A stretch of 64,000 nt of DNA from DATAWK01 sp036267255 (lineage in GTDB: Bacteria; Acidobacteriota; Terriglobia; Terriglobales; Acidobacteriaceae): NCBI GenBank assembly GCA_036267255.1, contig DATAWK010000031.1:1-64000 (forward strand), given 5' to 3'. The position numbers were made by a program, and so were the translations under genes. Numbering within the stretch: position 1 is the stretch's first letter; the number at the start of each line of letters is the position of its first letter. Under the pieces are notes generated by a model, which did not search any database, was not told the DNA's origin, and saw only the letters and a program-made list of their open reading frames with translations. This document shows, piece by piece, positions 25,767-34,195 of the stretch.

Positions 25767-26306
25767 ATGAAGTGTCCCTATTGCGGCTTTACGCAAGACC
25801 GAGTTGTGGATTCGCGCGAAAGTAAGGAAGCTGACTCCATCCGTCGGCGGCGCGAATGTGAGCGTTGTGAGAAGCGCTTCACCACCTATGAACGTCTGGA
25901 TGAAATCCCCTACATGGTCGTCAAGAAAGACGGCCGCCGCGAAAAATTTGAGCGGCAAAAGATTCTAAGCGGATTGCTGCGCGCCTGCGAGAAGCGCCCG
26001 GTACCGGCGGCTCGGCTGGAATCGATCGTCAATGAAGTGGAGCGGTTTGTCATTGACTCCGCAGAGCGCGAGCGCAGTTCCGCGGAAATTGGCGAGCACA
26101 TTATGAGCGAGTTGAAAACGCTGGATACGGTGGCTTATATCCGGTTTGCCTCCGTGCATCGCGACTTTAAAGACGTGAATGAATTCAAGGCCGAGCTGGA
26201 AGGCCTGTTGAGCGGCCACAGCCACGCGCACGATGCGAAATCGCGCAGCAATAAAGGCAGCGTGCCCCACCCTCGTGCAAGGGCTGAGGAGAAAAAGCGT
26301 ACATGA
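25767..26306 (+). CDS. nrdR: Transcriptional repressor of ribonucleotide reductase
   Basis: Zinc- and nucleotide-binding repressor that acts on ribonucleotide reductase promoters through NrdR boxes. 179 aa. A zinc ribbon with Cys3, Cys6, Cys31 and Cys34 (MKCPYCG and ECERCEKRF) is followed by the ATP-cone domain (about 46-136: VVKKDGRREKFERQKILSGLLRACEKR and later VAYIRFASVHRDF). The end extends beyond the usual 150-160 aa by an Arg/Ser/His-rich tail. It overlaps the next gene by an ATGA, so the two are cotranslated. No ribonucleotide reductase gene is in the window. Confidence 0.96.
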   Translation: MKCPYCGFTQDRVVDSRESKEADSIRRRRECERCEKRFTTYERLDEIPYMVVKKDGRREKFERQKILSGLLRACEKRPVPAARLESIVNEVERFVIDSAERERSSAEIGEHIMSELKTLDTVAYIRFASVHRDFKDVNEFKAELEGLLSGHSHAHDAKSRSNKGSVPHPRARAEEKKRT

Positions 26307-27331
26307 AGAAAGATTTGCAATCAGCGCGCAGACACACGATCACGCTGATTCCCGGCGACGGCATTGGACCAGAGGTGACGGAGGCCGTTGTCCGTATTCT
26401 GGAGGCGACGGGAGTTTCCTTTGCATGGGAACGCATGATGGCCGGAGCGGAGGCCTACGAAAAGTACAAGGAATACATTCCCAAGGAACTGTACGAATCG
26501 GTTGAACGAAATAGAGTCGCGTTGAAAGGTCCCGTGACGACGCCCGTCGCCGGAGGCTTTCCGTCGATCAACGTAACGCTGCGAAAAAAGTTCGAGCTGT
26601 TCTGCAACTATCGTCCGATCCGCAACCTTCCCGGTCTGAAGACGAACTACCCCGGCATCGACCTGATCGTCATTCGTGAAAATACCGAGGGCGAGTATGT
26701 TGGCCTGGAGCACGAAGTGGTTCCCGGCGTAGTGGAGTCGTTGAAAGTGATCACGGAAAAGGGTTCGACGCGCATCTCCAAGTTCGCCTTTGAATATGCT
26801 CGTCGAGAAGGCCGCAAAAAAATTCATTCCATTCACAAAGCCAACATCATGAAGATGTCCGATGGTCTGTTTCTGAAATGTTCCCGTGCAATTGCGAAAG
26901 ACTTTCCAGAAATTACCTATGGCGAACACATTATCGACAACACCTGCATGCAACTGGTGATGAACCCCTATCAGTACGACATGCTGCTGATGGAAAACCT
27001 CTACGGCGACATTGTCAGCGATCTGTGCGCAGGTCTGGTGGGGGGACTTGGACTGGTACCCGGAGCCAACCTTGGAATCGAGTGTGCGATTTTTGAAGCC
27101 GTACACGGTTCCGCGCCCGACATTGCAGGCAAAGACGTGGCAAATCCGACGGCGCTGCTGCAGTCGGCGATTTTGATGTTGCGGCACATTGAAGAAATCG
27201 ACGCAGCAAACCGTCTCCAGAAGGCAATGGAAACGGTCTATACAGAAAAGAAGACGCTGACGCGCGATGTGGGTGGAACGGCCGGCACGCGCGCCTTTGC
27301 CGATGCCGTGATTGCCGCACTGCCGACTTAA
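26303..27331 (+). CDS. NAD-type isocitrate dehydrogenase (isocitrate/isopropylmalate family)
   Basis: Beta-decarboxylating dehydrogenase of the isocitrate/isopropylmalate family, 342 aa, probably isocitrate to 2-oxoglutarate with NAD in the TCA cycle. Visible family parts: ITLIPGDGIGPEVTEA, the substrate region GGFPSINVTLRKKFELFCNYRP, DLIVIRENTEGEYVGLEH, HKANIMKMSDGLF and LLMENLYGDIVSDL, and AVHGSAPDIAGK near the cofactor end. Substrate choice between isocitrate, isopropylmalate and homoisocitrate cannot be fixed by eye, but the RENTEGEYVG type and NVTLRK are closest to NAD isocitrate dehydrogenase. Its start overlaps nrdR by four bases. A lipoprotein gene follows 43 bp downstream. Confidence 0.85.
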   Translation: MKKDLQSARRHTITLIPGDGIGPEVTEAVVRILEATGVSFAWERMMAGAEAYEKYKEYIPKELYESVERNRVALKGPVTTPVAGGFPSINVTLRKKFELFCNYRPIRNLPGLKTNYPGIDLIVIRENTEGEYVGLEHEVVPGVVESLKVITEKGSTRISKFAFEYARREGRKKIHSIHKANIMKMSDGLFLKCSRAIAKDFPEITYGEHIIDNTCMQLVMNPYQYDMLLMENLYGDIVSDLCAGLVGGLGLVPGANLGIECAIFEAVHGSAPDIAGKDVANPTALLQSAILMLRHIEEIDAANRLQKAMETVYTEKKTLTRDVGGTAGTRAFADAVIAALPT

Positions 27332-27374
27332 GGCATAAGCAATGGAATGCCCAACAAACGAAACAGGAGAAACG

Positions 27375-28187
27375 ATGTACAGACGTACCCTTGGAAGAAT
27401 GCCTGGTTTCCGCACCGCAGCATGGATTGCAACCGCAAGCACAACACTCGCCGCATTTCTCATCCTGACCGTAGCGGGTTGCAAGAAAAATACTCCGGCA
27501 ACAGCACCGGAAAAACCAATCGCCTATACGCAGATTGACCCGGCTACGGCAGGCACCATCACTGGAACCATCCAGTTCAGCGGCGTACCGCCGAAGCGCA
27601 TCCTGATCGATATGGCACAAGATCCCGCGTGCGCCTATAGCGGCAAAGGGCCGAATTACACGGAGCAATATGTGGTGCAGAACGGCAAGATGGCGAACGT
27701 CTTTATCTATGTGAAGGATGGTCTGGGCAACCGCGTGTATGCTCCGTCCACCACGCCCGTGGTTCTGGACCAGAAAGGTTGCCGCTATATTCCACACGTG
27801 ATTGGCGTTATGGCCGGACAGCCGGTCGAATTCCGCAACAGCGATCCGACGATGCACAATGTGCACCCGGCGCCGACGACACCGGGCAACCAGGAGTTCG
27901 ACATCTCGCAGCCGCCCATGGACGGCACACAGCAGCATGCCTTTGCCAAGCCGGAGCTGATGATTCCTGTACGCTGCAACAACCATCCCTGGATGGAGGC
28001 GTTTATCAACGTTGCGGCGAATCCGTTCTTTGCCGTCTCCGGCACCGACGGCCACTTTGAGATCCAAGGCCTTCCGCCGGGCACGTATACGATTGAGGCG
28101 GTTCAGGAGAAGCTGGGAAGCAAATTTATGCAGGTGACGGTACCTGCCAAGGGAACAGCGCAGGCGAATTTTACCTTTAGCGAATGA
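27375..28187 (+). CDS. Cupredoxin-like lipoprotein with a carboxypeptidase-regulatory domain
   Basis: Exported 270-aa lipoprotein; LTVAGC gives the lipid-anchored Cys36. The middle resembles a plastocyanin-type fold. The copper-site pattern is nearly complete: a His near HNVH (His161/His164) and C-x2-H-x2-M at Cys201, His204 and Met207 in RCNNHPWM. The end is a beta-sandwich typical of carboxypeptidase regulatory-like domains (GHFEIQGLPPGTYTIEAV). A blue-copper or copper-binding surface electron carrier is the best guess. The start ATG at 27375 follows AGGAG; a frame 33 bases further upstream is less likely. It comes soon after the isocitrate dehydrogenase gene but need not be related to it. 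Confidence 0.8.
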   Translation: MYRRTLGRMPGFRTAAWIATASTTLAAFLILTVAGCKKNTPATAPEKPIAYTQIDPATAGTITGTIQFSGVPPKRILIDMAQDPACAYSGKGPNYTEQYVVQNGKMANVFIYVKDGLGNRVYAPSTTPVVLDQKGCRYIPHVIGVMAGQPVEFRNSDPTMHNVHPAPTTPGNQEFDISQPPMDGTQQHAFAKPELMIPVRCNNHPWMEAFINVAANPFFAVSGTDGHFEIQGLPPGTYTIEAVQEKLGSKFMQVTVPAKGTAQANFTFSE

Positions 28188-28232
28188 TGCATTGGGAATG
28201 TCGGGCTGCTATAACTTAAACTATCCATAACC

Positions 28233-29324
28233 ATGCAAACCAAGTACAAAATAGGCATTCTGGGTGCGACCGGAATGGTCGGCCAGCGTTTCATCCAACT
28301 GCTTGAAAACCATCCGTGGTTTCAGGTGACGTGGCTGGCTGCCAGCGACCGTTCCAGCGGCAAGCCGTACGGCGAGGCTGTCCGCTGGAAGCTCGACACT
28401 CCTGTGCCCGCCAATATTGCAACAATGCCCGTCTCTCCGGCAACGCCGGAAGGGGCGCCGTCGATTATTTTTGCAGCGCTGGACACCGACATCGCCCGCG
28501 AGATGGAACCGAAGTTTGCCGCGGCCGGTTGCGCGGTCATTTCGAACTCCAGCGCCTTTCGCATGCAGGCCGATGTGCCGCTGGTGATTCCCGAAGTGAA
28601 CGCGGACCATTTGCACATGGTGGAAGAGCAGAGCTGGCGCAAAACAAGCGGCGGATATATTGTTACGAATCCCAATTGCGCAGCCATCGGACTGGTGCTC
28701 GCTCTAAAGCCGCTGGAGGAGCGTTTCGGCATCCGCGCGATTTTCGTCAGCACGATGCAGGCGGTCAGCGGAGCAGGATATCCGGGCGTGCCGTCGCTGG
28801 ACATTATGGGCAACGTAGTTCCCTTCATCCGCAATGAAGAAGAAAAGCTGCGGGAAGAGACGGGCAAGCTGCTGGGCAAGCTGAGCGGTAAGACAATCAC
28901 ACCGCTCGATGCGAAGATCAGCGCGCATTGCAACCGCGTGGCGGTCGAAGATGGCCACATGGAGAATGTCAGCATCGAGTTGCGAACGAAGGCGACGCGA
29001 GCGGAGATTCTGGCCGCATGGCAGGAGTTCCAGCCACTGCGCGGCAACAATCTGCCCACGGCGCCGGAATTTCCGGTGGAGTTCGACGCAGCCGAGGATC
29101 GTCCGCAGCCCAGACTGGATCGCATGCGTGGACGCGGCATGGCCGCAGTGGTAGGGCGTCTGCGCCCGTGCACGCTGCTGGATTGGAAGTTCACTGTGCT
29201 GTCGCACAACACCATTCGCGGCGCTGCGGGTGCTGCGTTGCTGAATGCCGAACTGCTGGCGGCACAAGACAGGCTGGCGCCGAGAGCGGTATCGCTGGCG
29301 GCAACATCCGGTGTGCGGGCATGA
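28233..29324 (+). CDS. asd: Aspartate-semialdehyde dehydrogenase
   Basis: Reduces aspartyl phosphate to aspartate semialdehyde with NADPH, the branch point for lysine/DAP, threonine and methionine. 363 aa. The NADP-binding start is IGILGATGMVGQRF (7-20), and the catalytic Cys149 is in TNPNCAAIG. STMQAVSGAGYPG and AHCNRVAVEDGH are typical of this enzyme; the longer, LysC-neighbouring form is common to archaea and Acidobacteria. It is the first gene of the DAP cluster and overlaps lysC by ATGA, so translation is coupled. Confidence 0.95.
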   Translation: MQTKYKIGILGATGMVGQRFIQLLENHPWFQVTWLAASDRSSGKPYGEAVRWKLDTPVPANIATMPVSPATPEGAPSIIFAALDTDIAREMEPKFAAAGCAVISNSSAFRMQADVPLVIPEVNADHLHMVEEQSWRKTSGGYIVTNPNCAAIGLVLALKPLEERFGIRAIFVSTMQAVSGAGYPGVPSLDIMGNVVPFIRNEEEKLREETGKLLGKLSGKTITPLDAKISAHCNRVAVEDGHMENVSIELRTKATRAEILAAWQEFQPLRGNNLPTAPEFPVEFDAAEDRPQPRLDRMRGRGMAAVVGRLRPCTLLDWKFTVLSHNTIRGAAGAALLNAELLAAQDRLAPRAVSLAATSGVRA

Positions 29325-30757
29325 AGATTGTCGTCATGAAGTTCGGGGGCACTTCGGTGGAAGATGCCGCAGCGATTCAGCGTACGGCTGCCATTGTTGC
29401 CGGAAGGCGTGCGCGAGGATTGCAGCCGGTAGTGGTCGTCAGCGCGATGTCCAAGGTGACGGATCAGCTGCTGGCCGCTGCCAGCGCTGCCGAGCGTGGA
29501 GACCGCACCGGAGCACTGGCCATCAGCGCGCGTCTGCGGAACCGGCACCTGGATACCTCGAAGGCGCTTCTGTCGGGAGACGCTCCGCAAAGTATCTATC
29601 CCTGGATTGAAGAGCAATTTCAATCGCTGGACGACCTGTTGCGCGGACTGGCCGCTGTGCAGGAGTTGACGCCGCGCACTTCAGATATTGTTGTCTCTTA
29701 CGGAGAACGGCTTTCCAGCCGCATCATTGCGGAGCATTTTGCGCAAAACAATCTTGGCGGCGTGCATGTCGATGCGCGTACCTGCATTGTGACCGATGCC
29801 CAGCATGGCCGGGCGGTGCCGCTGGAAAATGAGACGGGGCAAAAGCTGGAACAGCATGTTCGCCCCCTGCTGAACATGCTGCAAATTCCCGTGATGGGCG
29901 GCTTTATCGGCGCGACGGTCGATGGCGTGACGACTACGCTGGGACGCGGCGGCTCAGACTTTACCGGAGCATTGGTTGGCCGCGGCCTGGACGCCAGCGC
30001 AATTGAAATCTGGACGGACGTCAACGGAATTATGACGACCGATCCGCGCGTTTGCCCGGATGCTCTGCGCGTAAAAGCGATCAGCTTTGAGGAGGCTGCC
30101 GAGCTGGCCTACTTCGGAGCGAAGGTGCTGCATCCGGCAACGATTTTGCCTGCAGTGCAGAAAAATATTCCGGTGTGGGTGCTGAACTCAAAAAATCCTG
30201 ACAACGGCGGCACGCAGATTACGGCGCTAGCACCCCCTTGTCGCAGCCCATTCAAGTCCATTGCAACCAAACGCAAGCTGACCATCATCGACGTGGTCGC
30301 CAGCCGCATGCTGATGACGCACGGATACCTGCGCGCCATTTTTGAAGTCTTCGACCGGCACAAGTGCCCGGTGGACATGGTTTCCACGTCGGAGGTGAGC
30401 GTTTCGTTGACGGTCGACTCGAACGAGCGACTGCCGATGATTGCCGCCGATCTAAGCAAGCTGGCCGATGTGAAATATGAGGGCCGCAAGGCACTGGTCT
30501 GCATGGTGGGCGATAATATTCGCGGACAAACCGGCATCGCCGCTCAGGTCTTTGCTGCCATTCGTCATGTGAACGTGAGGATGATCTCGCAGGGAGCTTC
30601 AGAGATCAATATGAGCTTCATGATCGAAGAGGACGATGTAGAGGAAGCGGTGCGCTCGTTGCATAAATATTTCTTCCAAGACCCGGACCCGGAGATTTTC
30701 GACGTGGCGGCGCGCGATGCTATTGCCGCAAGTGCAGAAGCCGTGCAAAGAGGCTAA
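29321..30757 (+). CDS. lysC: Aspartokinase
   Basis: Phosphorylates aspartate, the first step to lysine/DAP and threonine. 478 aa, the long monofunctional type. VMKFGGTSVEDAA (5-17) starts the kinase; RGGSDFTGALVGRGL and EIWTDVNGIMTTDPR cover the nucleotide and aspartate sites, and EAAELAYFGAKVLHP follows. Two ACT-type segments lie at about 330-470 (VASRMLMTHGYLRAIFEVF and RMISQGASEINMSF), the usual place for feedback inhibition by lysine or threonine. ATG 29321 overlaps the asd stop; the open frame continues far upstream inside asd, but that is only an overlapping frame. It begins the run of DAP enzymes. Confidence 0.95.
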   Translation: MKIVVMKFGGTSVEDAAAIQRTAAIVAGRRARGLQPVVVVSAMSKVTDQLLAAASAAERGDRTGALAISARLRNRHLDTSKALLSGDAPQSIYPWIEEQFQSLDDLLRGLAAVQELTPRTSDIVVSYGERLSSRIIAEHFAQNNLGGVHVDARTCIVTDAQHGRAVPLENETGQKLEQHVRPLLNMLQIPVMGGFIGATVDGVTTTLGRGGSDFTGALVGRGLDASAIEIWTDVNGIMTTDPRVCPDALRVKAISFEEAAELAYFGAKVLHPATILPAVQKNIPVWVLNSKNPDNGGTQITALAPPCRSPFKSIATKRKLTIIDVVASRMLMTHGYLRAIFEVFDRHKCPVDMVSTSEVSVSLTVDSNERLPMIAADLSKLADVKYEGRKALVCMVGDNIRGQTGIAAQVFAAIRHVNVRMISQGASEINMSFMIEEDDVEEAVRSLHKYFFQDPDPEIFDVAARDAIAASAEAVQRG

Positions 30758-30815
30758 GCTGGAATGTCCGGCAGACAGTTCCGGAGCGAAGATTAATAGC
30801 GGGAGCAAAGACAGC

Positions 30816-31499
30816 ATGCGAATTCTGGTTCTCGGACGCGGTAAGACAGGAAAGCTTGTAGCAGAGGTCGCACGCGAACGCGGGCACAGCGTGAACGTAC
30901 TGGACGCCAAGGAAAACCACAATGCCGGTTCCCTGACGCCGGTGACTTTGAATACTTTCGATGTCGTCATCGATTTCACCACGTCGGAGGCTGTCATTCC
31001 GAATCTGCGTGCGTGCCTCGCCTCTGGCGCCAAAGTTGTGGTGGGAACCACAGGCTGGTATAGCCAGCTCGACGACATCCGCGCGCTTGCGAAACGTAAG
31101 AATGCGGCGCTGCTGTATGGAACAAACTTCTCCTTCGGCGTGCAATTACTGTTCCGCGTGGCTGCCATGCTGGGCAATGAGGCGCGCGGCTATCACTTCC
31201 ACATTGACGAAACGCACCACGCAGAAAAGAAGGATGCTTTTTCCGGCACGGCACTCTCCTTGCAATCGATCCTGAAGAACACGCCGTTTGGCGCCGACGC
31301 GGCAATCACGGCGCACCGCGAGGGCACAGTAGCCGGCATTCACCGGCTGGAGTTGAAAGGATCCGACGAACATATTGTCGTAGAACATGAAGCGCTATCG
31401 AGACGCATTTTTGCCGTTGGCGCGGTGCGCGGCGCGGAATGGCTGGTAGATCGCACGGGCTGTTACGACTTCAGTGATGTTTTCACGCAGATTCATTAG
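30816..31499 (+). CDS. dapB: 4-hydroxy-tetrahydrodipicolinate reductase, short form
   Basis: Reduces the DapA product to tetrahydrodipicolinate with NAD(P)H. It has 227 aa; typical DapB is about 240-275 aa. The beginning reads MRILVLGRGKTGKLVAEVA, a variant of the G-x-x-G-x-M-G dinucleotide motif, and is shortened between the first strand and VVIDFTTSEAV. VVGTTGW is present, and the substrate motif HHxxKxDxPSGTA appears as HHAEKKDAFSGTA, with Phe for Pro. Catalytic His and Lys are present in that motif. I count it as functional. The upstream frame to 30717 overlaps lysC and is not preferred; ATG 30816 sits 58 bp after lysC. Confidence 0.88.
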   Translation: MRILVLGRGKTGKLVAEVARERGHSVNVLDAKENHNAGSLTPVTLNTFDVVIDFTTSEAVIPNLRACLASGAKVVVGTTGWYSQLDDIRALAKRKNAALLYGTNFSFGVQLLFRVAAMLGNEARGYHFHIDETHHAEKKDAFSGTALSLQSILKNTPFGADAAITAHREGTVAGIHRLELKGSDEHIVVEHEALSRRIFAVGAVRGAEWLVDRTGCYDFSDVFTQIH

Positions 31500-31531
31500 C
31501 AAAGGCCACACGGAACGCGATACACGAGCAT

Positions 31532-31548
31532 GACTGCTTTTAGCAGTC
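31532..31548 (+). terminator. Weak hairpin between dapB and dapA
   Basis: GACTGC (31532-31537) and GCAGTC (31543-31548) can pair around TTTTA, with a T/A closing pair inside. Only TTCCGCTTCC follows instead of a U-run, so readthrough into dapA is likely and this may be chance or a processing site. Confidence 0.3.
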
Positions 31549-31603
31549 TTCCGCTTCCACAGGATGTTTCACGATAGACTCCAGTTGGGATGGGAATTAT
31601 TTA

Positions 31604-32521
31604 ATGGAATTTTCCGGATGCGGCACAGCCCTGGTGACGCCTTTCCAGGCCGATGGAAGCCTGGACGAACCTGCACTTCTATCGTTGGTCAACTGGCAGA
31701 TTGAAAGCGGCGTCCATTTCCTGATTCCCTGCGGCACCACGGGAGAGACACCTGCCCTGACGGAAGATGAGTGGCTCCGCGTGATCCACCTGGTGGTGGA
31801 GGCAGCGCATGGGCGTGTGCCCGTAATTGCCGGTTGCACCCACAACGGAACCCACAAGGCCGTGAGCCGCGTGCGCAAGTTGAACGACATCGCTGGCCTG
31901 AGCGGCGTGCTGACCGCGAACCCCTATTACAACAAGCCGATGCAGGAGGGTCAGTACCAGCACTTCCGCGCCATTGCTGAGGCCACGCACCTGTCGATCA
32001 TGCTCTACAACGTTCCCGGACGCTCCGGAACCAACCTGCTGCCGGAGACGGTCGCACGCCTGGCCGAGATTCCCAACGTTGTCGCCATCAAAGAATGCTG
32101 CGGCAATCTTCAACAGATCACGCAATTGATCCACATGGCCCCTCGCGACTTTCAAGTATTTTCCGGCGATGACAATGTCTCGCTGCCAGTGATGGCCGTG
32201 GGAGGAGCCGGGGTAATCTCTGTCGCCGCCAATGCGATTCCGCTGGAGATGTCTCTGATGACCTCGGCAGCCTTGCATAACGACTGGCCGAGCGCACGCC
32301 GCATCTATCGCAGGATCTACCGGCTGATCGTGGGCAACTTTCTGGAAACAAACCCTGGACCAATCAAGTGCGTACTCGCTATGATGGGCCGTCTGCAGGA
32401 AAATTACCGCCTGCCGATGGTGCCGGTGCAACCGGGATTGCGTGCCCAACTGGAACGCATTGCCGGCGAGCTGGGGCTTCTGTCGCATGTTCCGACAGAA
32501 GGCGATATACGGTTGTTTTGA
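31604..32521 (+). CDS. dapA: 4-hydroxy-tetrahydrodipicolinate synthase
   Basis: Condenses aspartate semialdehyde with pyruvate at the start of the DAP branch. 305 aa, TIM-barrel aldolase. The pyruvate Schiff-base Lys is 163 in VVAIKECCG; the GTTGE motif (44-48) carries the active Thr pair, Tyr135 is in MLYNVPGR and Arg140 completes the carboxylate site. These are the canonical residues. It starts at ATG 31604 after a 104-bp gap from dapB, and dapD follows 57 bp after its end. All five enzymes of the cluster lie on the same strand. Confidence 0.95.
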   Translation: MEFSGCGTALVTPFQADGSLDEPALLSLVNWQIESGVHFLIPCGTTGETPALTEDEWLRVIHLVVEAAHGRVPVIAGCTHNGTHKAVSRVRKLNDIAGLSGVLTANPYYNKPMQEGQYQHFRAIAEATHLSIMLYNVPGRSGTNLLPETVARLAEIPNVVAIKECCGNLQQITQLIHMAPRDFQVFSGDDNVSLPVMAVGGAGVISVAANAIPLEMSLMTSAALHNDWPSARRIYRRIYRLIVGNFLETNPGPIKCVLAMMGRLQENYRLPMVPVQPGLRAQLERIAGELGLLSHVPTEGDIRLF

Positions 32522-32578
32522 ACTTGAATCTGGTTTCATCATTCCTTGTATCTCCTAGAAAGTTTTGAGGCCACACTT

Positions 32579-33433
32579 ATGACGACCACGGATCATGAAT
32601 CACTGGAAACCCGCATTGACGCTGCCTTTGCCAAAGGCGCAGACGCTGTCGGCGATCGGCATGCCGAGCAGGCATTTCATGCTTTACGCGATGGACTGAG
32701 CCACGGGACGATTCGCGCTGCAACGCCGGATGCAACTTCCCCAACGGGCTGGCGCGTGCATGCCTGGGTAAAGCGCGGCATTCTGCTGGGCTTTCGACTA
32801 GGACGCCTGGAGGCGAGCGGGCACGATTTCTCCTATGTCGACAAACATACGTTTCCGCCACGGCGCTTTACGGCGAGCTACGGTGTGCGCATCGTTCCTG
32901 GCGGCTCGGCTGTTCGGTCTGGCGCGTATCTGGCGCCGGGAGTGATCTGCGCGCCACCCATGTATGTCAATGTTGGCGCCTATGTGGATGAAGGCACCAT
33001 GGTAGATTCGCACGCGCTGGTTGGCTCCTGCTCGCAGATCGGCAAGCGTGTCCATCTGAGCGCGGCGGCGCAGATCGGTGGTGTGCTGGAGCCGATCAAT
33101 GCCAGCCCGGTGATCATCGAAGACGACGTATTGATCGGCGGCAACAGCGGTGTGTATGAAGGCACTATGGTACGGAAACGTGCGGTGCTGGGCGCAGGCA
33201 CAATTCTGACTCGATCGACGCCGGTCTACGATACGGTGCGCGGCGAAATCCTGCGCGCCACGGCGGAGACGCCGCTGATTATTCCGGAGGGCGCGGTGGT
33301 GGTTCCGGGTTCACGTGCTATTCAGCGCGGCAAAGGAGCCGAGTGGGGATTAAGCCTGGCCACGCCGGTGATTGTGAAGTACCGCGACGAAAAGACAGAG
33401 CTTTCACTGGAGCTGGAAGACCTGCTGCGGTGA
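32579..33433 (+). CDS. dapD: Tetrahydrodipicolinate N-succinyltransferase
   Basis: Transfers succinyl from succinyl-CoA to tetrahydrodipicolinate, so this organism uses the succinylase branch for DAP. 284 aa with an N-terminal helical part (to about 90) and a left-handed beta-helix made of hexapeptide repeats (about 105-250, for example GVICAPPMYVNVGAYVDEGT, VHLSAAAQIGGVLEP and DVLIGGNSGVYEGT). ATG 32579 is preferred because GAGG lies upstream; an in-frame TTG at 32546 is the alternative. A modest hairpin CACGGCC / GGTCGTG after the stop (33446-33467) could end the cluster transcript. dapE, dapF and the aminotransferase are not present here. Confidence 0.95.
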   Translation: MTTTDHESLETRIDAAFAKGADAVGDRHAEQAFHALRDGLSHGTIRAATPDATSPTGWRVHAWVKRGILLGFRLGRLEASGHDFSYVDKHTFPPRRFTASYGVRIVPGGSAVRSGAYLAPGVICAPPMYVNVGAYVDEGTMVDSHALVGSCSQIGKRVHLSAAAQIGGVLEPINASPVIIEDDVLIGGNSGVYEGTMVRKRAVLGAGTILTRSTPVYDTVRGEILRATAETPLIIPEGAVVVPGSRAIQRGKGAEWGLSLATPVIVKYRDEKTELSLELEDLLR

Positions 33434-33513
33434 TATCCTCCGCTTCACGGCCGTCCGTTTGGTCGTGATCCTATTCCAGAGCATCGGCTGTTCGCGTGAT
33501 ACAAGAGCCAAGA

Positions 33514-34158
33514 ATGCAGACGACTGCGAAAGGTCTCCTGAAATACAGTCCAGACACGTTGCTGCTGACTGTGGACTTGATGGGGACCTTTGTCTTTGCC
33601 GTCGAAGGGGCGATGGCGGCAATCAAGGGAAACCTCGACCTTTTTGGCCTGATGGTGTTGTCCTTCGCCACGGCACTGGGTGGCGGAATCATCCGAGATC
33701 TGCTCATCGGAGCCATACCTCCGAACTCGATTCGAGACTGGCGCTATGGCGCTACGGCATTCACCGGCGGCGCTGCTGTATTTTTCTTCTTTGAATTTGT
33801 GCGGCATGTTCCTCCGCAGCTCATGGTCACGCTGGATGCTGCCGGCCTTGCGCTCTTCGCTGTTTCCGGAGCCGAGAAGGCACTCAACTATAAGATTCAT
33901 CCCCTGCTCGCGATTTTGATGGGAGCCATCACCGGAGTTGGAGGCGGGACCATCCGGGATATGTTGCTGGCGCAGGTTCCAACCGTTCTTCGCGCCGATG
34001 TCTATGCGACGGCAGCCCTGGCGGGAGCTGCGGTCCTGGTGGCAGGGATGAAATTAAAACTTCCCCGCGCCTGGATGATGGCACTCGGGGCCATCGTCTG
34101 TTTCGTGCTCCGGCTCGTGAGCGTCTGGCGACACTGGAACCTGCCGAAGGTTTTGTAG
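33514..34158 (+). CDS. TRIC/YicG-type membrane channel-like protein (UPF0126)
   Basis: 214-aa integral membrane protein made of two three-helix halves plus a seventh helix. Repeated signatures appear in both halves: DLMGTFVFAVEGAMAAIKGNLDLFG and GGGIIRDLL in the first, DAAGLALFAVSGAEKALNYKI and GVGGGTIRDMLL in the second. These GGGxIRD motifs define the bacterial UPF0126/TRIC family, related to trimeric intracellular cation channels; transport of K+ or small solutes is the usual suggestion. ATG 33514 is chosen over the earlier GTG at 33496. It is convergent with the SpoIIE-phosphatase gene (37 bp apart). Function in this organism is unknown. Confidence 0.88.
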   Translation: MQTTAKGLLKYSPDTLLLTVDLMGTFVFAVEGAMAAIKGNLDLFGLMVLSFATALGGGIIRDLLIGAIPPNSIRDWRYGATAFTGGAAVFFFFEFVRHVPPQLMVTLDAAGLALFAVSGAEKALNYKIHPLLAILMGAITGVGGGTIRDMLLAQVPTVLRADVYATAALAGAAVLVAGMKLKLPRAWMMALGAIVCFVLRLVSVWRHWNLPKVL

Positions 34159-34195
34159 CGTGGAGATGGGAGACCTGCTGCGCTGGCAAGCTCCT

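Noticed and set aside
28928..29320. Upstream extension of the lysC frame inside asd
   Set aside because: The extension is Arg/Gly/Ala-rich and the kinase motif MKIVVMKFGGTS begins exactly at ATG 29321 overlapping the asd stop.
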